64,000 nucleotides of DNA from Hamadaea sp013361475 (GTDB lineage: Bacteria > Actinomycetota > Actinomycetes > Mycobacteriales > Micromonosporaceae). The translations under genes and the position numbers were made by a program. The stretch covers positions 1 to 64,000 of the forward strand of contig NZ_JBFAHM010000011.1 in NCBI RefSeq assembly GCF_040654195.1. Direction: 5' to 3'. Shown piece after piece: positions 42,410 through 49,746 of the stretch (within the stretch, counting starts at the first letter, position 1; each line of letters opens with the position of its first letter). The notes under the pieces are model-generated. The model did no database searches. It was not told the DNA's origin and worked only from the letters and a program-made list of their open reading frames with translations.

Positions 42410-43830
42410 GCGGTCCCGTCACAGTCGCCGCGGTCGACCTCGGCGCGGCCAGCGGCCGGGTGATGACCGCTGTGGTCGGCGACGACACCCTGCGGCTGGC
42501 GGAGGCGGCCCGGTTCCCGAACGAGCCGGTCCGGGCGGGCGGAACCCTGCACTGGGACGTGCTGCGGCTGTATCAGGGCGTCCTCGACGGGCTGCGGGCC
42601 GCCGGGCCGGTGGACTCCATCGGAGTGGATTCGTGGGCGGTCGACTACGGGTTGCTCGACGCCGACGGCCGGCTGCTCGGCAACCCGGTGCACTACCGGG
42701 ACGCGCGTACCGACGGCGTCGTGGCGCAGGTGCTCGGTCAGGTTCCCGCCGACCGCCTGTACGCGACGACCGGCCTGCAGCTTCAGCCGTTCAACACGGT
42801 CTTCCAGCTGATGGCGGCCCGCGACACAGCACAGTTCGCGGCGGCCAAGACGCTGCTGTTGATCCCGGATCTGCTCGGTTACTGGCTGACGGGCCGGATC
42901 GGGGCGGAGCGGACGAACGCGTCCACGACGCAGCTGCTCGACGTCCACACGGGACGATGGTCGACCGAGCTGGCCGAGTCGCTCGGCCTGCCGACGGCGA
43001 TCCTGCCGCCGCTGCGAGACCCGGGTACGCCGGTCGGCGTACTCGATCCCGGGCTCGGACTCGGCCCGATCCCGGTGACCGCGGTCGGATCGCACGACAC
43101 GGCGTCGGCTGTCGTCGGCGTACCGGCCGCGGGGGAGAACTTCGCCTACATCTCCTGCGGCACCTGGTCGCTGGTCGGCGTGGAACTGCCCGCGCCCGTC
43201 CTGACCGCCGACAGCCGTCAGGCGAACTTCACCAACGAGGCCGGGGTGGACGGCACCGTCCGCTATCTGCGCAACGTCATGGGCTTGTGGCTGCTGCAGG
43301 AGTCGCTGCGGACGTGGGGCGATCCCGAGCTGGGCGTCCTGCTGCGGCAGGCGGCCGGCGTACCGGGGCTGCGGGCGGTGGTGGACGCCGGAGACGCGGT
43401 GTTCCTGCCGCCCGGGGACATGCCGGGCCGGATCGCCGCCGAGTGCGTACGCCTGGGCCAGCGCCCGCCGGACAGTCCGGCTGAGACGGTCCGGTGCATC
43501 CTGGACAGTCTCGCGTTGGCGCATCGAGCCGCTGTGCTGGACGCGCAACGCCTGTCCGGCCGGGCGGTCGACGTCGTGCACGTCGTGGGCGGGGGCGCCC
43601 GTAACGAGCTGCTCTGCCAGCTCACCGCCGACGCCTGTGGCCTGCCGGTCCTCGCCGGTCCGGTGGAGGCCACCGCGTTGGGCAACGTGCTCGTCCAGGC
43701 CCGGGCCGTCCGGGGCGGCACGGCCGGGCTGGCCGAGCTTCGGCAGCTGATCCGCCAGACCCAGTCCGTCCGGCGCTACGAGCCGCGCGGCGACTCCGCG
43801 CGCTGGCGAGAGGCGGCCGCCCGGCTCTGA
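42406..43830 (+). CDS. rhaB: Rhamnulokinase (FGGY family)
   Basis: 474 residues. VAAVDLGAASGRVM (ATP motif), SIGVDSWAVDYGLLD and CGTWSLVGVEL are FGGY/RhaB signatures, with HVVGGGARNELLCQLTADA in the C-terminal domain. Phosphorylates rhamnulose for the aldolase. Overlaps the previous gene by four bases (ATGA). A partial operator-like TGAAACGTTCA sits at its stop codon. Confidence 0.94.
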   Translation: MSGPVTVAAVDLGAASGRVMTAVVGDDTLRLAEAARFPNEPVRAGGTLHWDVLRLYQGVLDGLRAAGPVDSIGVDSWAVDYGLLDADGRLLGNPVHYRDARTDGVVAQVLGQVPADRLYATTGLQLQPFNTVFQLMAARDTAQFAAAKTLLLIPDLLGYWLTGRIGAERTNASTTQLLDVHTGRWSTELAESLGLPTAILPPLRDPGTPVGVLDPGLGLGPIPVTAVGSHDTASAVVGVPAAGENFAYISCGTWSLVGVELPAPVLTADSRQANFTNEAGVDGTVRYLRNVMGLWLLQESLRTWGDPELGVLLRQAAGVPGLRAVVDAGDAVFLPPGDMPGRIAAECVRLGQRPPDSPAETVRCILDSLALAHRAAVLDAQRLSGRAVDVVHVVGGGARNELLCQLTADACGLPVLAGPVEATALGNVLVQARAVRGGTAGLAELRQLIRQTQSVRRYEPRGDSARWREAAARL

Positions 43831-43853
43831 AACGTTCACGCCCAGGAGGGCCT

Positions 43854-44483
43854 ATGGCATATGTCAACCCGTTGAGTTCGCCGGCCGATCTCGACGGCTT
43901 CCGGCTGGAGGGCGACGGCGCGCTGTCGTTCCCGCGCGGACGGCTGCGGCTGGAGAGTCTGCGTCCGCCCGAGGACGGGCAGGACGCCAACATCGTGCTG
44001 TGGTGCCCGGCCGAGTTCGGCCCGGATCTGCGCATCGAGTGGGACTTCTGGCCGATCGGGGAACCCGGGCTGTGCATCCTGTTCTTCCACGCCCGCGGTC
44101 GGCGGGGCGAGGATCTGTTCGATCTCGCGCCGAGGACCGGGCCGTACGAGCAGTATCACCACGGCGACTTGAACGCCTACCACGTCTCCTATTTCCGGCG
44201 GATGTGGCCGTCGGAGCGCCGGCTGCACACCTGCAACCTGCGCAAGAGCTACGGGTTCCACCTGGTGGCGCAGGGGCCGGATCCGTTGCCGGCGGCGCTG
44301 GACGCACAGGGCCCGTACGCGATCCGCTTGACGGTCCGGGGTGGTGAGATCACGTTCGAGGTCGCCGACCTGGTGTCGTTCTCCTGGCGCGACGAGGAGC
44401 CGCTGCGTGGCGGGAAGCTCGGCTTCCGGCAGATGGCTCCGATGATCGGCGAGTACGCCAACCTCCGCGTCACCGACCTCTGA
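43854..44483 (+). CDS. DUF1961 (YesU-like) protein
   Basis: 209 residues, beta-sandwich-like, with no signal peptide. WPIGEPGLCILFFHARG, the YEQYHHGDLNAYHVSYFRR segment, and LRKSYGFHLVAQGPDP match DUF1961. Bacillus YesU lies in a rhamnogalacturonan cluster, matching this context. Ribosome site AGGAGG upstream. Last gene of the rhamnose operon, followed by a palindrome. Catalytic role unproven. Confidence 0.87.
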   Translation: MAYVNPLSSPADLDGFRLEGDGALSFPRGRLRLESLRPPEDGQDANIVLWCPAEFGPDLRIEWDFWPIGEPGLCILFFHARGRRGEDLFDLAPRTGPYEQYHHGDLNAYHVSYFRRMWPSERRLHTCNLRKSYGFHLVAQGPDPLPAALDAQGPYAIRLTVRGGEITFEVADLVSFSWRDEEPLRGGKLGFRQMAPMIGEYANLRVTDL

Positions 44484-44493
44484 CGGCTTCCCA

Positions 44494-44552
44494 CTGGATC
44501 AGGGTTCTGGGTCGAATCTTGTCCCAAGATTCGACCCAGAACCCTGATCCAG
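44494..44552. repeat. Long intergenic palindrome, copy 2
   Basis: Perfect 28-bp arms (44494-44521 and 44525-44552) with a 3-base loop, right after the DUF1961 stop. Nearly all of the arm is shared with copy 1 at 26531-26593; the TCTGGGTCGA here is TCTCGGTCGA there, and the opposite arms change to match. It may terminate the rhamnose operon as well as being a dispersed element. Confidence 0.9.
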
Positions 44553-44650
44553 GGCCTCCATGACCGGGCTTGACTTAGTTTGAGGCCACAACTAACGTGA
44601 CGGGCACCGCGCGGTGACATATTCCGATGTGTCATCAAGGAGGTTTCGTC

Positions 44651-45349
44651 ATGCTTCGTTCCGTGCGCCTGAGCCTGGGCGCGGCGCTTCTCGCGATCGT
44701 CATGGTCGGCCTGGTGTCGACACCGGCGCAGGCGGCCGTCTGGTACTCGACCGATCGCTGGGGCACCTGGTCCAGCGGCGGCTACACCCTCTACAACAAC
44801 GTGTGGGGCAGCGGTTACGGTCCGCAGACGATCTGGGCGAACTCCGCCACCAACTGGGGAGTCTGGGCCGACCACCCGAACACCGGCGGGATCAAGGCGT
44901 ACCCGAACTCGACCAAGTGGTCGGGCAAGAAGGTGAGCGCCCTCGGCACGCTCAGCAGCTCGTTCAACGTCACCGTCCCGACCAGCGGAGTTGCCTTCAC
45001 CAGCGCGTACGACGTGTGGTCGAGCGACAACGCCCACGAGATCATGCTGTGGATGAACAAGTACGGCGCGGTCGGGCCGCTCGGCACCTTCCAGACCTCG
45101 GTCAGCGTCGGCGGCCACTCCTGGAACGTCTACCGCGGCTCGAACGGGTCCAACCAGGTCTACTCCTTCGTGCGGACGAGCAACACGTCGGCCGGGACGG
45201 TGGACATCAAGGCGATCTGCACCTGGATCAAGAACCGGGGCTGGTTCGGCGACGTCACGATCGGCAACGTCCAGTTCGGCTACGAGATCACGTCGTCGGC
45301 CGGCGGCAAGGACTTCGTGACGAACAACCTCACCGTCACCGCCTCGTAG
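44651..45349 (+). CDS. Secreted GH12 endoglucanase/xyloglucanase
   Basis: 232 residues from ATG 44651 (AAGGAGG upstream). Signal peptide ends near AQA-AVW. Jelly-roll GH12 with nucleophile Glu130 in AHEIMLWMNK and acid/base Glu212 in FGYEITSSAG. Cuts cellulose or xyloglucan outside the cell. Monocistronic between two hairpins. No carbohydrate-binding module is present. Confidence 0.92.
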   Translation: MLRSVRLSLGAALLAIVMVGLVSTPAQAAVWYSTDRWGTWSSGGYTLYNNVWGSGYGPQTIWANSATNWGVWADHPNTGGIKAYPNSTKWSGKKVSALGTLSSSFNVTVPTSGVAFTSAYDVWSSDNAHEIMLWMNKYGAVGPLGTFQTSVSVGGHSWNVYRGSNGSNQVYSFVRTSNTSAGTVDIKAICTWIKNRGWFGDVTIGNVQFGYEITSSAGGKDFVTNNLTVTAS

Positions 45350-45398
45350 CGAGGTAGGTACCTGCATGTGGGCGGCTCCCGTGTCTGGTCTTCGGCCC

Positions 45399-45420
45399 GG
45401 CACGGGGGCCGAGCCGTGCC
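45399..45420 (+). terminator. Terminator after the GH12 gene
   Basis: GGCACGG/CCGTGCC 7-bp stem with an 8-base loop, about 50 bases past the GH12 stop. Confidence 0.55.
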
Positions 45421-45453
45421 TTACCGCCCGATTTGACGCATCCAATATGGACG

Positions 45454-45482
45454 TTGACATTGAGACGATTCAAAGCTAACGT
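45454..45482 (+). promoter_or_regulatory. Promoter of the importer/lyase operon with an embedded LacI-type operator
   Basis: TTGACA (45454-45459), 17-base spacer, TAACGT (45477-45482): a near-consensus vegetative promoter 111 bases before the YesL-like gene. The spacer contains TGAGACGATTCA (45461-45472), 10 of 12 matches to the rhamnose operator TGAAACGTTTCA. Binding of the same repressor there would block RNA polymerase directly. Confidence 0.65.
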
Positions 45483-45593
45483 CACGCTACCTTTTCCCCA
45501 GTAGTTCCCCCGTAACCTCCTCGTAGCAAGGCAGGTGCCGATGCGGAGACGAGTTCAGACCCGGGGCCTCGCCCCATCCGTTCGGCGGTCGCG

Positions 45594-46220
45594 ATGACCT
45601 CGCCTGCCTGGTCGGTCCGGCTTTACGAGGCCGCCGACGAAGTGTTCTGGGCGCTCCAGCTCAGCTTGTGCTGGCTCCTGTTCACGCTGATCGGTGGCGT
45701 GGTGCTGGGAGCCGGACCGGCGACGCTGGCGGCGTACGCAGTGGCTCGACGGCACGCTCGCAATGAATCGTTTCAGATCTGGTCGGCGTTCGCGGTGCAG
45801 TACCGCCGCGAATTCGGCCGGGGCTCCCTGGTGGTCCTGCCGCTGGCCGGAGCCGTTCTGCTGCTCGTCACGAACTATCACTACTTCGCGTCCCTGGGTC
45901 CGGCGGCCACCGCCGGCCGGGTGGCCACCGGCGTCGCGCTGGTGGCACTCCTGGTGGTGGTGGCCTACCTGCTGCCGATGACCGTCCACTACGACCTGCG
46001 CACCTTCGCGTACCTGCCCAAGGCATCGCTGTTCGCCCTCACCCGTCCGGCCGCGTCGGCGCTGCTGCTGCTCGTCGGATCGGCGTTCGTCTTCGCGGTC
46101 CAGGTATACCCCTTCCTGGCGATCGCGGCGATCGGCGGGTGGATCCAGCTCGACACCTGGCTCTGCCTCCGCTTCTTCGCGGAGAACGAGGCGCGTCTTC
46201 AATCGAAAGGACTCTCATGA
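45594..46220 (+). CDS. YesL-like DUF624 membrane protein
   Basis: 208 residues with five or so helices and the DUF624 pattern (GAGPATLAAYAVARRHA near residue 40 and FQIWSAFAVQYRREF). In Bacillus yesL opens the rhamnogalacturonan uptake cluster, as here. Its role is not established; it may assist the importer. The stop overlaps the next ATG (ATGA). Confidence 0.85.
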   Translation: MTSPAWSVRLYEAADEVFWALQLSLCWLLFTLIGGVVLGAGPATLAAYAVARRHARNESFQIWSAFAVQYRREFGRGSLVVLPLAGAVLLLVTNYHYFASLGPAATAGRVATGVALVALLVVVAYLLPMTVHYDLRTFAYLPKASLFALTRPAASALLLLVGSAFVFAVQVYPFLAIAAIGGWIQLDTWLCLRFFAENEARLQSKGLS

Positions 46221-47755
46221 CGACACCGACCCTGCGTCGCCGGCTGCTGGCGGCCGGGCTCGCACTCGCCGGCGTCCTCGGCGTCGCCGCGTGCGGCGAC
46301 GAACCGGAGCAGACATCGCTCGACACGATCAGCATGATGACCCGGTTGTTCGGCACCGCGCCGGATCCGAACGGGGAACTGCAGAAGGCGGTGGAGAAGC
46401 TGATCGGCAAGAAGCTCGACATCAGCTGGGTGCCCAACGCGGACTACAACGACAAGACCAACGTCGTGCTCGCCTCCAACAAGATCCCCGACGTGATGGT
46501 GGTCGACGAGAAGGCACCGACGTTCGTGAAGGCCGCCGAGGCCGGCGCGTTCTGGGACCTGACCGGCAAGCTGGACAAGTACCCCAACCTGAAGGCCGCC
46601 GACCCGCAGACCGAGCGCAACTCCTCGGTCAACGGCAAGGTCTACGGCGTCTACCGGATCCGGCCCCTGCTGCGGTCGGCGGTCGTCATCCGCAAGGACT
46701 GGCTGGCCAAGGTCGGCCTGACCCAGCCGGAGTCGGTCGACGACCTGTACAAGATCGCCAAGGCGTTCACCGAGCAGGACCCGGACGGCAACGGCAAGAA
46801 GGACACCTACGGCCTGATCATTCCGAAGTGGCCCGGCGGCTACGCCAGCTCCAGCCCGTACGACGTGATGGAGACCTGGTTCGGGGCGCCGAACGGCTGG
46901 GGCGAGCGCAACGGCAAGCTGGTGCCGGGCTTCGACACCGAGGAGTTCCTCGCGGCCAACCGTGAGCTGAAGAAGTGGATCGACGAGGGCCTGGTGAACA
47001 AGGACTTCGCCACCCTCGACAGCGCCAACTGGAACGACCCGTTCGTGCAGGGCAAGGGCGGCATCATCATCGACGTCAACGTCCGGGCGAACCAGCTGAT
47101 CGACCTGTTCAAGCAGAAGACGCCCAATGACTTCGACAAGGTCGTCATGGTGGGCAACCTGAAGCGGTCGGACGGTCAGAAGTTCTCCGCCCCGTTCACC
47201 GGCTACAACAACGTGCTGGCCATCTCCAAGCAGCGCGTACGCACCGACAAGCAGCTCGACGAACTGCTGACCGTGCTGGACAAGCTGGAGTCGAAGGAAG
47301 GCTCCGCCCTGCTCAGCAACGGCATCGAGGGCCGCAACTACAAGGTGGAGAACGGCAAGGCCGTCCCGATCAACCAGGACGACCCGCAGGTCAAGATCCT
47401 CCAGAACGACGTGGACAAGGCGTTCATCCAGCTCGGCACCCGGGCCAGCGTCGGCGTCGGCCAGTTCGCCCCGGCGTACGGCGACGAGGTGTCGCAGAAG
47501 CTCTACGACCTGCGCGCCACGCTGATGACCGAGGACCTCAAGACGGCGGTGCACAACCCCGCGCTGGCGGTCATCTCGCCGACCCTGGTGCAGAAGGGCG
47601 CGACGCTCAACCTGATCATCCCGGACGCCCGGATCAAGTACCTGTCCGGCGCGATCACCGAGGACCAGCTCAAGGCCGAGATCAAGCGCTGGTACGACAG
47701 CGGCGGCACGCAGGTCGCGCAGGAGACCAACGACCTGGTGGCAAAGCTCAAGTGA
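46217..47755 (+). CDS. Extracellular solute-binding lipoprotein, LplA/YtcQ type
   Basis: 512 residues. Lipobox GVAAC in the signal peptide; long type-1 sugar-binding fold with a calcium-loop-like DPDGNGKKDTYGL, as in LplA/YtcQ. Captures oligosaccharides, probably unsaturated rhamnogalacturonan or other pectin fragments given the downstream lyases. Followed by a strong hairpin that would reduce read-through to the permeases. Confidence 0.92.
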   Translation: MTTPTLRRRLLAAGLALAGVLGVAACGDEPEQTSLDTISMMTRLFGTAPDPNGELQKAVEKLIGKKLDISWVPNADYNDKTNVVLASNKIPDVMVVDEKAPTFVKAAEAGAFWDLTGKLDKYPNLKAADPQTERNSSVNGKVYGVYRIRPLLRSAVVIRKDWLAKVGLTQPESVDDLYKIAKAFTEQDPDGNGKKDTYGLIIPKWPGGYASSSPYDVMETWFGAPNGWGERNGKLVPGFDTEEFLAANRELKKWIDEGLVNKDFATLDSANWNDPFVQGKGGIIIDVNVRANQLIDLFKQKTPNDFDKVVMVGNLKRSDGQKFSAPFTGYNNVLAISKQRVRTDKQLDELLTVLDKLESKEGSALLSNGIEGRNYKVENGKAVPINQDDPQVKILQNDVDKAFIQLGTRASVGVGQFAPAYGDEVSQKLYDLRATLMTEDLKTAVHNPALAVISPTLVQKGATLNLIIPDARIKYLSGAITEDQLKAEIKRWYDSGGTQVAQETNDLVAKLK

Positions 47756-47762
47756 CCGTCTC

Positions 47763-47792
47763 GGAGGGTCCGGCCACGCGGCCGGGCCCTCC
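47763..47792 (+). terminator. Attenuating hairpin between binding-protein and permease genes
   Basis: 13-bp stem with one T-G pair and an ACGC loop, eight bases past the stop. This position is common in sugar importer operons and keeps binding protein above permease levels. Confidence 0.6.
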
Positions 47793-47815
47793 CCACCCCT
47801 CGATGGGAGGCGGCG

Positions 47816-48808
47816 TTGGCCACCGACCTCGTCCCCGGTGTGACCCCGGAGACTCCGAAGACCAGCCGGCCGCCGTCCGAGCGTGCCGCCCGGCGTAAGC
47901 CGGCCCGCGTCCTCGCGACCGCGCTGCGGCATCGCTGGCTGTACGTCATGCTGCTGCCCGGTGTGGTGTACTTCCTGGTCTTCAAGTACTGGCCGATGTA
48001 CGGCCTGCACATCGCGTTCAAGGAATATCTGCCGTTCCTGGGCTACTCGGGCAGCCCCTGGGTCGGGTTCAAACAGTTCCAGACGCTGTTCTCCGGCCCC
48101 GACTTCGGCCGGCTGATGGTCAACACCCTGATGCTGGCAGTGCTGACCATCCTGTTCGTCTTCCCGGCCCCGATCGTCGTCGCACTCATGCTCAACGAAC
48201 TGCGTACGGTCATCGTCAAACGGTCCATCCAGTCGCTGATCTACATCCCGCACTTCCTGTCGTGGACGATCGTGGCGTCGCTGACCTACCTGCTGTTCTC
48301 GGTCGACTTCGGCGTACTGGCGAATTTCATCCACGATCTGGTGGGCGGCGAACAAGTCGACTACGTGGCGCAGGAGACCTGGTTCCGGCCGATCATCGTG
48401 CTGCAACTGCTGTGGAAGCAGACCGGGTGGGGCACGATCATCTACCTGGCCGCCCTGGCGGGCGTCGACACGCAGCTCTACGAGGCGGCCCGGGTCGACG
48501 GCGCCGGCCGCTGGCGGCAGCTGTGGCACATCACGCTGCCCGCGATCCGGCCCGCGATCGTGGTGATGGCCATCCTGACCTCCGGTCACCTGCTGGACTC
48601 CGGGTTCGAGCAGATCTGGCTCATGACCACGTCGCTGAACCGGTCGGTGTCCGACGTGTTCGACACGTACGTCTACTACATCGGCATCACGCAGGGCGCG
48701 TACAGCTACTCCACCGCCGTCGGTCTGTTCAAGGGAGTCATCGGCGTGCTGCTGATCGCCGGTTCGAACTGGCTGGCCAAACGTCTCGGCCAGCGCGGCC
48801 TGTACTGA
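47816..48808 (+). CDS. ABC sugar permease, LplB/YteP type
   Basis: 330 residues, six transmembrane helices and EAA loop (LYEAARVDGAGRWRQLWHITLP). TTG start at 47816 is supported by GGGAGG five bases upstream. Works with the next permease; no ATPase gene is in the operon, so a shared MsiK/MsmX-type ATPase is expected. Confidence 0.92.
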   Translation: MATDLVPGVTPETPKTSRPPSERAARRKPARVLATALRHRWLYVMLLPGVVYFLVFKYWPMYGLHIAFKEYLPFLGYSGSPWVGFKQFQTLFSGPDFGRLMVNTLMLAVLTILFVFPAPIVVALMLNELRTVIVKRSIQSLIYIPHFLSWTIVASLTYLLFSVDFGVLANFIHDLVGGEQVDYVAQETWFRPIIVLQLLWKQTGWGTIIYLAALAGVDTQLYEAARVDGAGRWRQLWHITLPAIRPAIVVMAILTSGHLLDSGFEQIWLMTTSLNRSVSDVFDTYVYYIGITQGAYSYSTAVGLFKGVIGVLLIAGSNWLAKRLGQRGLY

Positions 48809-48822
48809 GGGGGACGCCGATC

Positions 48823-49746
48823 ATGGCAATCGACAACGTCGCCGGTCCGGCGGCCCAGCGCCGCCGTGGGGTCCGGCACCATGAATCGGTCGGCAGCCGC
48901 GTCTTCGACGTCTTCAACGTCGTCGTCCTGCTGGCGCTGGCGGCCGTCACCGTGCTGCCGCTGCTCTACGTGCTGGCCGGGTCGTTCGCCACCGAGGCGG
49001 AGATCGACTCGCGGCCGTTCTTCCTGTGGCCGCAGAAGTTCGTCACCGACGGGTACGACTACATCTTCGGCAGCGGCACCTTCCTGCGCGCGCTGCTGAC
49101 GACGATCTGCGTGACGCTGGTCGGCACGGTCATCCAGGTCGGGCTGACGCTGACGATGGCGTACCCCTTGTCGAAGCGTTTCCTGCCGGGCCGCACGCTG
49201 GCGATCAACCTGGTGGTGTTCACGCTCGTGTTCAGCGGCGGCATGATCCCCACCTACCTGGTGGTCCGCGACCTGGGGCTGCTGGACAGCTACTGGGCGC
49301 TGATCCTGCCGCTGGCGATCAACCCGTTCTACCTGCTGATCGTCAAGAGCTTCTTCCAGGAGCTGCCCGAGGCGCTGGAGGAGGCCGCGCGGATCGACGG
49401 CTGCAACGAGCTGGGCGTGTTCTGGCGGATCGTGCTGCCACTGTCCAAACCGGTCATCGCTACGTTCTCGCTGTTCTACGCGGTCGGCATCTGGAACGAC
49501 TACATGTCGCCGCTGCTCTACATCGACGACGAACGCAAGTGGACCCTGCAGGTGCTGGTGCGGCAGCTCACCGCGTCCAACGCGGACTCGGAGAACGCGC
49601 TCAACGCGCTGGAAGGCGCGTTCTTCCCGCAGCAGGGCGTGAAGTTCGCGATCATCGTGCTGGCCACGCTGCCGATCCTGCTGGTGTATCCGTTCCTGCA
49701 GAAACACTTCGCCAAGGGTGTCCTGATCGGATCGGTGAAGGAGTGA
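48823..49746 (+). CDS. ABC sugar permease, LplC/YtcP type
   Basis: 307 residues with six helices and EAA loop (ALEEAARIDGCNELGVFWRIVLP). ATG 48823 follows GAGGGGGA. Second half of the importer channel. The stop overlaps the next GTG as GTGA. Confidence 0.93.
   Translation: MAIDNVAGPAAQRRRGVRHHESVGSRVFDVFNVVVLLALAAVTVLPLLYVLAGSFATEAEIDSRPFFLWPQKFVTDGYDYIFGSGTFLRALLTTICVTLVGTVIQVGLTLTMAYPLSKRFLPGRTLAINLVVFTLVFSGGMIPTYLVVRDLGLLDSYWALILPLAINPFYLLIVKSFFQELPEALEEAARIDGCNELGVFWRIVLPLSKPVIATFSLFYAVGIWNDYMSPLLYIDDERKWTLQVLVRQLTASNADSENALNALEGAFFPQQGVKFAIIVLATLPILLVYPFLQKHFAKGVLIGSVKE

Noticed and set aside
43828..43838. TGAAACGTTCA before the DUF1961 gene, resembling the LacI operator
   Set aside because: One base shorter than the palindrome and overlapping the rhaB stop codon; symmetry is lost, so probably coincidence.
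46199..48589. A 796-codon minus-strand open frame
   Set aside because: Opposite the solute-binding protein and permease; Val/Gln/Arg/Gly/Asp-rich shadow.
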